From an uncultured Cellulomonadaceae bacterium (lineage in GTDB: Bacteria; Actinomycetota; Actinomycetes; Actinomycetales; Cellulomonadaceae), in contig CANLXM010000001.1 in the NCBI GenBank assembly GCA_947495165.1, positions 186,001 to 250,000 of the forward strand: a stretch of 64,000 bases of DNA, given 5' to 3'. The stretch's first letter is position 1, and each line of letters starts with the position of its first letter. Shown here in pieces: positions 17,508 through 25,239 of the stretch. The notes beneath the pieces are model-generated. The model saw only the letters and a list, made by a program, of their open reading frames with translations, made no database searches and had not been told where the DNA came from. A program made the translations under genes and the position numbers.

Positions 17508-18413
17508 CTACTCGAGCACGGTGGGCGGCGCCTCCCACGCGTCGTCGGGGCGGTGGTGCGAGGGCGTTGGCACGAACTCCGGGTGCGCGCCGGGCGTCAG
17601 GTAGGTGCGGGCGAAGGCCAGGGCCTGGCGCACGTCGTCGCAGCGTTCCGCGGCCGTGCGGGCCTTGCGGGTGCCGATCTCGATGGCCACGTCGCCCTGC
17701 CAGCCGTGGTGCACGATCTCCGCGAGCAGCTCGCGCACGGGCTGGGTGCCGCGCCCGGGGACCAGGTGCTCGTCGCGGCCGGAGTCGGTGCCGTCGGTCA
17801 GGTGGATGTGGCGCAGCCGCTCGCCGAAGATCCGCATGAGGTCCAGGCAGGACTGGCGCGAGCTCGCGGCGTGCGAGACGTCGAGGGTCACTGCGTCGTA
17901 GTCGTGCTCGGTGGGGTCCCAGCCCGGCAGGTACGCCATGTAGTCGCGCTTGCGGCCGCGCCACGGGTACATGTTCTCGACCGCGATCGTGATGCCCGAG
18001 TCCTCGGTGAGGTCGCGCACCTGGTCGACGAACTTGCGCGAGTACTTGCGCTGCCAGGCGAAGGGCGGGTGCACGACGACGGTGCTCGCGCCGAGCGAGT
18101 GGGCCATGTCCACGGTCTTGGCGAGCTTGGGTCCCGGCTTGGCGCCCCAGACCTGCTGGCTGACGATCAGCGTGGGGGCGTGGATCGAGCGGATGGGCAT
18201 GTCGAAGTCGGCGGACAGGTGCGACAGCGCGACGTCGTCCTGGGTGACCTTGTCGCCCCAGACCATCACCTCGACGCCGTCGAAGCCCAGGTCAGCGGCC
18301 AGCTCGAAGGCGTACGGGGCTTTGCGCGGGTACACCGACGCCGTGGACAGGGTGACGTTGATCCCGGGTGCGGGAGCGGTCTCCCGGGGGCGGGCGTCGT
18401 CAGCGGCTGGCAT
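17508..18413 (-). CDS. Sugar phosphate isomerase/epimerase-like TIM barrel
   Basis: 301 residues of the xylose-isomerase-like AP-endonuclease-2 family. Recognisable pieces are ELAADLGFDGVEVMVWG (first barrel strand), VVHPPF, AVENMYP and LDVSHAA, and the metal-binding E and H residues late in the barrel (HIHLTD, AIEIGTR). These enzymes isomerise or epimerise sugars with a divalent metal; the substrate is unknown. The ATG at 18413 is preferred: AGGG lies 8 nt upstream, and a TAGGGT -10 is 7 nt upstream, so it may be leaderless. A GTG at 18422 is the alternative. Confidence 0.75.
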   Translation of the reverse strand: MPAADDARPRETAPAPGINVTLSTASVYPRKAPYAFELAADLGFDGVEVMVWGDKVTQDDVALSHLSADFDMPIRSIHAPTLIVSQQVWGAKPGPKLAKTVDMAHSLGASTVVVHPPFAWQRKYSRKFVDQVRDLTEDSGITIAVENMYPWRGRKRDYMAYLPGWDPTEHDYDAVTLDVSHAASSRQSCLDLMRIFGERLRHIHLTDGTDSGRDEHLVPGRGTQPVRELLAEIVHHGWQGDVAIEIGTRKARTAAERCDDVRQALAFARTYLTPGAHPEFVPTPSHHRPDDAWEAPPTVLE

Positions 18414-18555
18414 ACCCAGCACCCTAGTGCGGCGTCAGGACCATCGCGATCTGCGTCACACCCACCGATACGTCGGGCGCACGACGACGTTCCGCCGACG
18501 ACGGTGCGGCGGCGCACGAGGTCCACGGCCGGGTCGAGCACCTGCGGCTGAGCGC

Positions 18556-18591
18556 TAGCCTGTGCCCACCGGTCGCGGCAGGCGCGACCGG
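18556..18591 (+). promoter_or_regulatory. -10 and 5' hairpin before small membrane gene
   Basis: TAGCCT at 18556-18561 would start a transcript near 18568, directly at a perfect 9-bp stem (18569-18577 with 18583-18591, 5-nt loop). A structured 5' end could protect the mRNA of the gene at 18607. Confidence 0.35.
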
Positions 18592-18606
18592 ACGTGACGT
18601 CGGGGG

Positions 18607-18840
18607 GTGCCGGTGACGCTGACCGAGCGGCTCCTGCACGTCCTGGTCGCGGGAAGCGTCGTCGTCGGCTCGGCATGGTGGTTCCTGCCGGAGCGCGAGC
18701 CCGCGACCCTCTCTTCCGAGGAGATCGAACGGATCGCCACGACGGTGCAGCAAGGAGCCGACGAGCTGCGCGCCCGCTGCGACCTGCGGCCCGAGACGTG
18801 CCGCGGCGTCGAGATCGCGGTGCCCGGCACCGCCCCGTGA
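18607..18840 (+). CDS. Small membrane-anchored protein
   Basis: 77 residues from a GTG preceded by a G-run. One hydrophobic segment (about 8-26) is followed by an acidic helix (SSEEIERIATTVQQ) and two cysteines (CDLRPETC, 7 apart) near the end. It could be a periplasm-facing anchored peptide. No family recognised. It lies 77 bp before gpmA on the same strand. Confidence 0.5.
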   Translation: MPVTLTERLLHVLVAGSVVVGSAWWFLPEREPATLSSEEIERIATTVQQGADELRARCDLRPETCRGVEIAVPGTAP

Positions 18841-18917
18841 GCCCAGCCTGCGGCTGACGCCGCTCCCGGCGTAGCCTGGCCCGACTGATCTGGTCCGTCC
18901 GGCGAAGGGGGCACGAG

Positions 18918-19670
18918 GTGTCGACGCCGACGCTGCTGCTGCTCCGGCACGGCGAGAGCACGGCCAACGCCGCCGGGCTGTTCACCGGCGTGTTCGACGC
19001 CGAGCTCACCGCCCGGGGCCGTGCGGAGGCCGCGAACGCTGCCGGTCTCGTCCGCCGGGCCGGCCTCGTCCCGGACGCGACCTTCACGTCTCCCCTGTCG
19101 CGCGCGGCCGACACCGCGCGGATCGTCCTCGACGCGCTGGGTCGCCAGGACGAGGAGGTGACGACGGACTGGCGCCTGACCGAGCGCAGCTACGGCGCCC
19201 TGACTGGCCGGCCCAAGGAGGAGGTCCTCGCGGAGTTCGGCGAGGAGCTGTTCCTCGAGTGGCGTCGCTCGCTCGGCACGCGGCCGCCCGCGATGTCCGA
19301 CGACCAGTACGAGCGGCTGCGTGCCGCGCCGCCGTTCGACACGCTGCCGGCCGCCGCGATGCCCCGGACCGAGTCGCTGCGCGACGTCATGGTCCGGGTG
19401 CAGCCGGTGCTCACTGACGCCGTCGGGCCGGCGCTCGCCGCGGCAAGGAGCGTGCTCGTGGTGGCGCACGGCAACTCGCTGCGCGCCGTCGTCGGCCTGC
19501 TCGACGGTTCAGACGAGGACGAGCTCCGCGCGCTGAACATCCCCACCGGCCAGCCCCTGGTCTACGACGTGGAGGCGAGCGGCCGGCCGGTCCCGCGCAG
19601 CGGCCGGTACCTCGACCCCGAGACCGCGCACCAGGCTGCGCGGGTCATCGCCGCGGAGGGCGGTACCTGA
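18918..19670 (+). CDS. gpmA: 2,3-bisphosphoglycerate-dependent phosphoglycerate mutase
   Basis: 250 residues, normal for the cofactor-dependent mutase. LLRHGEST (catalytic His11) opens the protein; LTERSYGALTGRPK matches the diagnostic LNERHYGALQG loop, and AHGNSLRA (about 183) with NIPTGQPLVYD near the end complete the signature. It interconverts 3- and 2-phosphoglycerate in glycolysis. The GTG is chosen because GAAGGGGG lies upstream; a TAGCCT -10 is at 18872-18877. The final codons and the stop fall in a 30-bp repeat found again at 23336, at the border of an inserted cassette. Confidence 0.9.
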   Translation: MSTPTLLLLRHGESTANAAGLFTGVFDAELTARGRAEAANAAGLVRRAGLVPDATFTSPLSRAADTARIVLDALGRQDEEVTTDWRLTERSYGALTGRPKEEVLAEFGEELFLEWRRSLGTRPPAMSDDQYERLRAAPPFDTLPAAAMPRTESLRDVMVRVQPVLTDAVGPALAAARSVLVVAHGNSLRAVVGLLDGSDEDELRALNIPTGQPLVYDVEASGRPVPRSGRYLDPETAHQAARVIAAEGGT

Positions 19671-19686
19671 TCGTCCTGCGCCGGCA
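19657..19686 (+). repeat. Left copy of 30-bp direct repeat
   Basis: 30 bp spanning the gpmA stop, identical except for one base to 23336-23365. Similarity continues more weakly to the ATG of both transporter copies. The two copies bracket the secreted-protein/ABC cassette. Confidence 0.8.
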
Positions 19687-19704
19687 TCGTGCGCTCGTGG
19701 CGCG

Positions 19705-19836
19705 ATGCCGCCGCGCTGACCTTCGGCTGGGCGCTGGTGTTCATCTACTACACGCGAAGTCCGAGCAACTGACCTCGAGCATGATGATCATGACGATCGG
19801 GGCCTACGACAAGCGCACCCGGTGGCGCGAGGCGAT
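19705..19836 (+). pseudogene. Truncated, frameshifted copy of the FNT transporter gene
   Basis: The stretch from about 19712 to 19836 matches 23628-23754 inside the intact formate/nitrite transporter gene at roughly nine in ten bases. An ATG at 19705 corresponds to the intact start at 23384, so about 240 bp were deleted directly behind it. Two extra bases (after the CTACTACACG segment, about 19755) break the frame, and sequence similarity stops near 19836. It is not functional. Its place right after gpmA suggests this was the native transporter position before the cassette arrived. Confidence 0.8.
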
Positions 19837-19924
19837 TCAGGTGTGCGTGCGCACCGTGTGATGAGCCAGGACGGTGGAATGGTGGTGGTGCGGCAGGGGG
19901 CGGAAAGGCGGACGTACCGAGTGC

Positions 19925-19954
19925 TTGACAGTGATATGCCGGCGCTGCCAGGAT
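19925..19954 (+). promoter_or_regulatory. Promoter of the secreted-protein cassette
   Basis: TTGACA at 19925-19930, 18 bp, then CAGGAT at 19949-19954: one of the best sigma-70-type pairs in the window. It starts a leader of about 48 nt before the ATG at 20009. Confidence 0.65.
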
Positions 19955-20008
19955 CGTCACGGCTTCGCACAAATGCGGAGCGTGAAGATCATATGAAGGG
20001 GCAGGCAT

Positions 20009-20524
20009 ATGAGAAGGTCACGAGCAGGAGCAGTGATTGTTGCGGCCGTCGCCGCATTCAGCGTGAGCATTCTGGGCGCAGGTCCGGCGGCTGCGTGGCA
20101 GGACACGGATTCCATCTCCACGCCGTACGGCAAGCTCACATCGAACGTCTGGTACGACGGCGGCACGGACAGCGGCGGCACGCGGAAGTGGAACTATCAG
20201 GTCTCCGCCTCCGCCGCAGGCAGCCAGTCGGTCGCCCAGATCAAGACCACGTGGACGGGTGGCGCCAGCATGCGCAACTCGGCCTCCTTCTCTGTGACCG
20301 CTGGGTCGAGCTCGGTCGGGGTGGGTGGCGGATCGAGCTGGCAGTGGGTGCAGCAGACCAAGTACTGGTCCAACACCAACGGCGCGCGCACCGCCAGCTA
20401 TCGCTCCAACATGGTCGTCATGCCGCGGGCCGACTACCGGTTCGGCACGGTGGCGCTGACGAACACCGCGTTCGTGAAGTTCAAGGGTGACGCGCGCAAC
20501 TGGCAGATCTCCGCAGCGGCCTGA
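20009..20524 (+). CDS. Secreted Trp/Ser-rich protein of unknown function
   Basis: 171 residues. A clear signal peptide (basic start MRRSR, hydrophobic core, AAA|W cleavage near 29/30) leaves a mature 142-residue protein with no cysteine, eight tryptophans and many Ser, Gly and Thr, suggesting a beta-rich extracellular fold. AAGGGG sits 7 nt before the ATG. No family recognised; size, secretion and the dedicated ABC genes downstream recall bacteriocin loci such as the lactococcin-972 type, but the sequence does not match that peptide. A hairpin follows, so it is probably expressed far more than the next genes. Confidence 0.75.
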   Translation: MRRSRAGAVIVAAVAAFSVSILGAGPAAAWQDTDSISTPYGKLTSNVWYDGGTDSGGTRKWNYQVSASAAGSQSVAQIKTTWTGGASMRNSASFSVTAGSSSVGVGGGSSWQWVQQTKYWSNTNGARTASYRSNMVVMPRADYRFGTVALTNTAFVKFKGDARNWQISAAA

Positions 20525-20535
20525 CCTTGTGCGCC

Positions 20536-20570
20536 GGTCCCCGGGGTGGCATCGCTGCGCCTCGGGGGCC
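20536..20570 (+). terminator. Intra-cassette hairpin (attenuator)
   Basis: An 11-bp stem (20536-20546 with 20560-20570, two G-T pairs, 13-nt loop) lies between the secreted-protein gene and the lipoprotein gene and has no U-tract. It likely reduces read-through or protects the upstream mRNA. Confidence 0.55.
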
Positions 20571-20600
20571 TTCCCGTGACCCTCGACGAAAGACTCTCAC

Positions 20601-21524
20601 GTGCCACGGTCGACCGGGCCGACCCTTGCGGCGGCCGCTCTCGTCATGCTCTTGCTCGCAGGCTGCGGGCCAGCCTCTACCGAACGGCCGGAACGGCCGG
20701 CGCCGACGACGGCTGCCCAGCGTCTCGAGCCTGCAGGCGCCCACGAGCGTCTCATCATCGATCGCTACACGAACAAGCTCGTGCTGTACGACGTCGACGC
20801 GGGTTCGGTGCTTGCTGTGGACGACCGGCCTCAGACATTCGTCTATGCATTCAATGATGGGGAATCGGATCTGGTGACCGTCGGGAGCAGCGACGGTGGC
20901 CGCTTTAGTATCGGACGGATCGGTGCCGACGGCTTTGAGTCGATCATCGACCTTTCTGACGCTGCCGCGTTTCCTCTCGCGGTAGGTGAGCAGAGCTACT
21001 TTGCGCTGAATACCTATTCGAAGACCGGGACCATCGAGACGAGGGCGGTCGCGTACCTGAGCGACGGCGCTCTCGTCGAGCTCCCTCATGTCACCGGGGC
21101 TGTGGTGGGCGGTGCCGTTGTCGATGGCGAGCTCTGGTACACGACGTACGAGCAGGAGAGCGACACGTTCACCCTTCTCTCGGTGACCGAGGGGGACGCC
21201 GACGCGCGACCTCGCGTGCATCGAGAAGGCCTGTCAGACGGGACGCTCTTCTCGTACGACGGCCGGATCGTCACGGAGGGGGACTTCGGTAGCGGTGTCG
21301 AGGTGGACTGCGCCATCTACTGCGCGCTCGATCCAGCGCACGATCGCCTATACATCCTCGCGGTGGACGGTGAGTCCTTGGCGCTGGACGCCGCATCGCT
21401 CGCGACCGGGGAGGTGCGGCGGGTTGTCACAGGCGACGTGCTCGACCTGGCGGTGGGCTCGGACTCGACCACCGTGCTGCTGCGCGACCGCATCGCGACC
21501 TTCGACAGCGCGGAGCTGCCATGA
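20601..21524 (+). CDS. Lipoprotein with repeated beta-strand pattern
   Basis: 307 residues from a GTG. Signal peptide with lipobox LLAGC (Cys22), then a Pro/Thr/Glu-rich linker to about 45. The rest is a series of strand-turn-strand units, each with a hydrophobic strand and a Gly/Asp turn (LVLYDVDAGSVLAV, YLSDGALVEL, LYILAVDGESLAL), reminiscent of a beta-propeller. One cysteine pair (VDCAIYC, about 237-241) may be a disulfide. It is predicted on the outer membrane face and may bind, sense or neutralise the secreted protein. Its stop overlaps the ABC ATPase start by 4 bp. Confidence 0.7.
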   Translation: MPRSTGPTLAAAALVMLLLAGCGPASTERPERPAPTTAAQRLEPAGAHERLIIDRYTNKLVLYDVDAGSVLAVDDRPQTFVYAFNDGESDLVTVGSSDGGRFSIGRIGADGFESIIDLSDAAAFPLAVGEQSYFALNTYSKTGTIETRAVAYLSDGALVELPHVTGAVVGGAVVDGELWYTTYEQESDTFTLLSVTEGDADARPRVHREGLSDGTLFSYDGRIVTEGDFGSGVEVDCAIYCALDPAHDRLYILAVDGESLALDAASLATGEVRRVVTGDVLDLAVGSDSTTVLLRDRIATFDSAELP

Positions 21525-22123
21525 TCTCGCTCGAGCACGTGTCGCAGGCGTTCGACGGCCGTGCCGTCTTGCGGGACCTGACGTACCAGTTCCTACCGAG
21601 GACCACGTACGTGCTCCAAGGCCCGAGCGGTTCGGGGAAGTCGACTGTGCTCAACCTGATTGCCGGCTACCTGGCGCCCGACTCGGGGCGAGTGGCGACC
21701 GCCGGTCCGGTCGAGTACCTCATGCAGGAGGAGCTGCTCTTCAGCGAGCTGACGGTGCTGGCGAACCTGCAGATCCGCGCGGGCTCGCAGGGCAGGTCGG
21801 CGGAGGAAGCGAGAGGCGCGATCGCCGGCGCCCTCGCGCGCTTGGGCCTCGGCGGTCGCGAACGCGAGCAGGTGGCGACGCTGTCCGGCGGCGAACGTCG
21901 CCGGGTCGAGCTCGCCGGCACGCTGCTGCGTGATCCCGCAGTGCTCCTGCTCGACGAGCCCACGGCGAACCTCGACGGAGCCAGCGCTCGTGAGGTCTAC
22001 GCGGCGATCGCCGAGATCGCCACCGACCTCACGGTCATCGTCGTCACCCACGAGCAGTCGCCGACGGTAGGTCCGGACGTCGTGCACCTCGCCTTGCGGA
22101 ACAGCTCGTTGGAGGAGATCTGA
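21521..22123 (+). CDS. ABC transporter ATP-binding protein (cassette)
   Basis: 200 residues, short for the family. Walker A GPSGSGKST (about 34-42), Q-loop MQEELLF (about 68), signature LSGGERRRVE (about 124-133), Walker B VLLLDEPTANLD (about 144-155) and an H-loop in VTHEQS are all in place. It belongs to the MacB/LolD-type ATPases that pair with FtsX-like permeases. The start overlaps the lipoprotein stop and the end overlaps the permease ATG, so all three are coupled. It would power export or mechanotransmission, not import. Confidence 0.9.
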   Translation: MISLEHVSQAFDGRAVLRDLTYQFLPRTTYVLQGPSGSGKSTVLNLIAGYLAPDSGRVATAGPVEYLMQEELLFSELTVLANLQIRAGSQGRSAEEARGAIAGALARLGLGGREREQVATLSGGERRRVELAGTLLRDPAVLLLDEPTANLDGASAREVYAAIAEIATDLTVIVVTHEQSPTVGPDVVHLALRNSSLEEI

Positions 22124-23325
22124 TGCCGGGACGCTCACCGCTCGACGCGGTCGTGACGAAGGCGCGCCGCTACGTGCGCACGTCCACCATCCTCCTGGTG
22201 GCCGCCCTCGCACTCTCTGCCGTCATGGTGCTGGTGCTCGCGCGGCAGGCCGACATCCAGCGCGAGAACTTCGACGCGAACAGCAACGTCCGCGTCATCA
22301 CGGTGGATCACCGCACGGATGACTCCGCGGGTTTCACCCTCGAGCCGGACGACGTCGCTACCGTGCGCGGCATCGTGGGAGACGGCGCGGTCGTCACGCC
22401 GCGGCTGACGCTCGGTGGTGGCCTCACGGCTGATGGCGCCGAACCGATGTCGATCGTCGGCATCGAGCCCGCGGCCTCGGGACTCATCGGCGTGGCCGCC
22501 ATGGTCGACGGCACGGGCTACACCGTCGGAGGTGCGGCGCGTGAGCTGGTCGTCCAGGTGCCGGTCATCGCGTCGAGCGACGGGGACGGGGTCTCCAGCG
22601 ACGCTCTCGCGCCGTTCCCGCTGGTCATGAGTCCCACGGTGGACCCCGTCAAGGCGACGTACCTCGAGGGCAGCCGGATGGAAGGCGTCACCTACGTGAC
22701 GGACGGGACGTTCTGGGCCATCGCGGAACGGATGCTGGGGGTGAGCCGAGCGGAGATCGAGAGGGCGGCGGCCGCGGGTGAGCTCTCCATGGTCCCTCTC
22801 GTGAGTGCCGTCTACGTCGATGTCCCTGATGTCCAGCAGGTGCGCGCGACGGCGGCTGACGTCGAGTCCGGTGGTTTCGGGGTCTCCTACGCCCTGCAGG
22901 CGTTCGACGAGGTCGAGCGGTCTCTCGCCGCACAGCGTCTGCTGAGCACCGCGCTGGGGGCGGTCGTCCTGCTGGGGGTGGGGGCGTACGTCGTCCTGAG
23001 CTGGCGCTCATACCTGCGCCTGAGCCGGCGTGACATCGGGATCCTCAAGCACTGGCGGCTGGACGAGCGAGAGATCCGGGGGCTCTACGCGCGACGGCTC
23101 AGGCGTTCACTCGTCCTTCCGTTCGGCGTGGCAGCGGGCATCTTCGCAGTCGGTTCCCTGTGGTTCTTCGGCCCGGGTGCTGGGCTCGTCCGTGCCGCGG
23201 GCGCCGGGGCGGGCTACGCGCTCGGCCTGGCGGTGCTGTACCTGCTGATCCTTCGGGGAGTCATCGACCCCTGGCTCCGGCGCGACGTGCTGACGCTGCT
23301 CAAGGCGGACCGCGAGTTCCAGTGA
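22123..23325 (+). CDS. FtsX/MacB-like ABC permease (cassette)
   Basis: 400 residues. One N-terminal membrane helix (about 20-40), a large extracytoplasmic domain (about 45-265), then three helices (about 272-293, 325-345, 352-375): the four-helix MacB/FtsX arrangement. The last helix is followed by a basic cytoplasmic tail. Such permeases do not pass substrate through a channel; they couple ATP hydrolysis to movement in the outer domain. With the ATPase it could extrude, mature or give immunity to the secreted protein. Confidence 0.75.
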   Translation: MPGRSPLDAVVTKARRYVRTSTILLVAALALSAVMVLVLARQADIQRENFDANSNVRVITVDHRTDDSAGFTLEPDDVATVRGIVGDGAVVTPRLTLGGGLTADGAEPMSIVGIEPAASGLIGVAAMVDGTGYTVGGAARELVVQVPVIASSDGDGVSSDALAPFPLVMSPTVDPVKATYLEGSRMEGVTYVTDGTFWAIAERMLGVSRAEIERAAAAGELSMVPLVSAVYVDVPDVQQVRATAADVESGGFGVSYALQAFDEVERSLAAQRLLSTALGAVVLLGVGAYVVLSWRSYLRLSRRDIGILKHWRLDEREIRGLYARRLRRSLVLPFGVAAGIFAVGSLWFFGPGAGLVRAAGAGAGYALGLAVLYLLILRGVIDPWLRRDVLTLLKADREFQ

Positions 23326-23335
23326 CGTCCTCGCC

Positions 23336-23365
23336 AGGGCGGAACCTGATCGTCCTGCGCCGGCA
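23336..23365 (+). repeat. Right copy of 30-bp direct repeat
   Basis: Matches 19657-19686 with one mismatch. It includes what in the left copy are the last codons and stop of gpmA, although no gpmA precedes it here. This shows that the sequence was duplicated when the cassette entered. Confidence 0.8.
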
Positions 23366-23383
23366 GGGCCCGACCGTGGCACG

Positions 23384-24256
23384 ATGACGCGCATGGCCGC
23401 CGACCCACGTTCCCTGTTCCCGGGGAAGTTCTTCATCAGCACGGTGCTCGACGCGCTGGACACCAAGACCACGATGTCCGGGGCGATGGCCAAGCGCTAC
23501 CTCCAGCGCGCCGCGATGGCCGGCATCATCATCGGCGTCCTGTACGCCGCGAACTTCGCGATGATCGCCGCGTTCGACGCCGTGACGGTCGGGGGCACCA
23601 CCCTCGTCACGCTCGGGCGCGTGGCCGGCGCGCTGACGTTCGGCTGGGCCCTGGTGTTCATCTACTACACGAAGTCCGAGCTGCTGACCTCGAACATGAT
23701 GATCGTGACGATCGGGGCGTACTACAAGCGCACCCGGTGGCGCGAGGCCATGCGGATCCTCGGCCTGTGCTACCTCGGCAACGCGCTCGGCGGACTGCTG
23801 GTCGCCCTGCTCCTGCGGTTCTCCACGATCCTCGCGGGGCGTCCGACCGAGCTGATGATCGCGGCGTCGGACCGCAAGCTGGCGTTCCTCACGGAGGGGG
23901 CCGCGGGCTGGGGCGACCTGCTGGTCCGCGCCATCCTGTGCAACCTGCTCATCAACATCTCGATGCTGCTCGTCTACAACGGCCTGATCAAGGACGACCT
24001 CACGCGCAGCCTTGCGATGATCGTCGCCGTGTTCCTGTTCGCGTTCCTCGGCCTCGAGCACTCGGTCGCGAACACCGTGCTGTTCCTCATCGTGGGCCTG
24101 CGCGACGGGATCGAGGTCGGGCTCGCGCTCGCGAACCTCGGGATCGCCCTGGTCGGGAACTTCATCGGCGGCGGACTGCTGATCGGCCTGTACTACGCCT
24201 ACGTGAACGACGACGCGCGCTACCTGCGCGAGCAGCCGCCGACCACGCCGGTCTAG
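23384..24256 (+). CDS. Formate/nitrite transporter family channel
   Basis: 290 residues with six hydrophobic segments and the FNT fold signatures, including a NLLINISMLL stretch with Asn residues in helix five and a NFIGGG motif near 260. FNT channels pass formate, nitrite or hydrosulfide. With nirBD-cysG 6 kb away, nitrite uptake is the likeliest role. The ATG lies 19 bp after the right repeat copy. The end overlaps the convergent EIIA stop by 4 bp. A truncated second copy sits at 19705. Confidence 0.9.
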   Translation: MTRMAADPRSLFPGKFFISTVLDALDTKTTMSGAMAKRYLQRAAMAGIIIGVLYAANFAMIAAFDAVTVGGTTLVTLGRVAGALTFGWALVFIYYTKSELLTSNMMIVTIGAYYKRTRWREAMRILGLCYLGNALGGLLVALLLRFSTILAGRPTELMIAASDRKLAFLTEGAAGWGDLLVRAILCNLLINISMLLVYNGLIKDDLTRSLAMIVAVFLFAFLGLEHSVANTVLFLIVGLRDGIEVGLALANLGIALVGNFIGGGLLIGLYYAYVNDDARYLREQPPTTPV

Positions 24257-24717
24257 GCCCAGGCGAGCAGCTCGTCGCCGCAGTACGCCCAGCCGCCGAC
24301 CTCGGCGGCGGCCTCGACGGCGCTGGGCTCGGCCTCGAGCGCGACGACCGGGCAGACGGCGGAGCGCCCTCCGGCCCGCACCTGCGCCGGGTTCCACGAC
24401 ACCAGCACGGCGCCCTGCTCGACGCGGTTGCCCTGAGCCACGTGGGTGGTGAAGCCGGCGCCGTCGAGCTGGACGGTGTTGATCCCCAGGTGCACGAGGA
24501 CCGCACGGCCGTCCTCGTGCTGCACGACGAACGCGTGCGGGTGCAGCTTGACCACGGTGCCCGTGATCGGGGCGACGACGTCGCACCCCTGCTCGTCGTC
24601 GGGCTCGACGGCGAGGCCCGGGCCGACGAGCCCGGCGGAGAACACGGGGTCGTCGACCTCGCTGACGTCCACGACACGGCCGGTCACCGGCACGAGCACG
24701 GTCAGGGGCGCGCGCAT
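24253..24717 (-). CDS. PTS EIIA, glucose/GlcNAc family
   Basis: 154 residues, a free-standing EIIA of the Crr type. HPHAF (His61) and VLVHLGI (His76) are the paired histidines of the active site; His76 is phosphorylated by HPr. GTVVKLHP and PVTGRVV are further family signatures. It passes phosphate to an EIIB. The ATG overlaps the EIIB stop (ATGA). A tail (about 125-154) is somewhat longer than usual. Confidence 0.9.
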   Translation of the reverse strand: MRAPLTVLVPVTGRVVDVSEVDDPVFSAGLVGPGLAVEPDDEQGCDVVAPITGTVVKLHPHAFVVQHEDGRAVLVHLGINTVQLDGAGFTTHVAQGNRVEQGAVLVSWNPAQVRAGGRSAVCPVVALEAEPSAVEAAAEVGGWAYCGDELLAWA

Positions 24718-24947
24718 CAGCGCAGGTCCTCGATGTCGGAGGCGATGTTGTCGGCGTCCGGACCGACGATGACCTGGATCCCGGCGCCGGAGCGGACGAC
24801 CGCGATCGCGCCGGCGGCCGTCAGGGCCGCGTCGTCGACGAGCGAGGGGTCCTCGACCTCCACGCGCAGCCGGGTGATGCACGCCTCGAGGTCGACGACG
24901 TTCGCGTCGCCGCCGAGGCCGCGGAGGATCTGCTCTGCCTTGCTCAT
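24717..24947 (-). CDS. PTS EIIB, glucose/GlcNAc family (first copy)
   Basis: 76 residues, one EIIB domain. The phospho-cysteine is Cys23 in EACITRLRV, the family CxTRLR motif. The strong GAGGAGAA Shine-Dalgarno lies 4 nt before the ATG. It takes phosphate from EIIA and gives it to the sugar bound in EIIC. A second EIIB gene follows upstream in the same operon. Confidence 0.9.
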   Translation of the reverse strand: MSKAEQILRGLGGDANVVDLEACITRLRVEVEDPSLVDDAALTAAGAIAVVRSGAGIQVIVGPDADNIASDIEDLR

Positions 24948-24993
24948 GGAATTCTCCTCGTGGTCGTGCTCGTGGTGGTTGACAGGGTGGGTC

Positions 24994-25239
24994 TCACATG
25001 AGGTCGGCGAGATCGGACGCGATCGTGTCGACCTGAGGTCCGACGACGACCTGGACGACCCGACCGTTGACCATGACCCCGAACGCACCGGCCTTGCGCA
25101 GCATCGCGGCGTCGACGAGCGCGGGGTCCTTGACGAGCGATCTCAGCCGGGTCGTGCACGGGTCGATCTCGTCGATGTTCGCCACCCCGCCGAGCCCGGC
25201 GAGGATCGTCGCGGCGCGCTCGGCGTCGGACTGTGTCAT
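24994..25239 (-). CDS. PTS EIIB, glucose/GlcNAc family (second copy)
   Basis: 81 residues with Cys28 in PCTTRLRS. It resembles the neighbouring EIIB in size and fold but is clearly diverged, so this is an old duplication. Its ATG overlaps the regulator stop (ATGA). Two EIIBs could serve two EIICs, only one of which lies in the window, or share one. Confidence 0.88.
   Translation of the reverse strand: MTQSDAERAATILAGLGGVANIDEIDPCTTRLRSLVKDPALVDAAMLRKAGAFGVMVNGRVVQVVVGPQVDTIASDLADLM

Noticed and set aside
20009..20524. Assignment as lactococcin 972 family bacteriocin
   Set aside because: Neighbourhood is similar but the mature protein is longer and lacks a recognisable match to that family.
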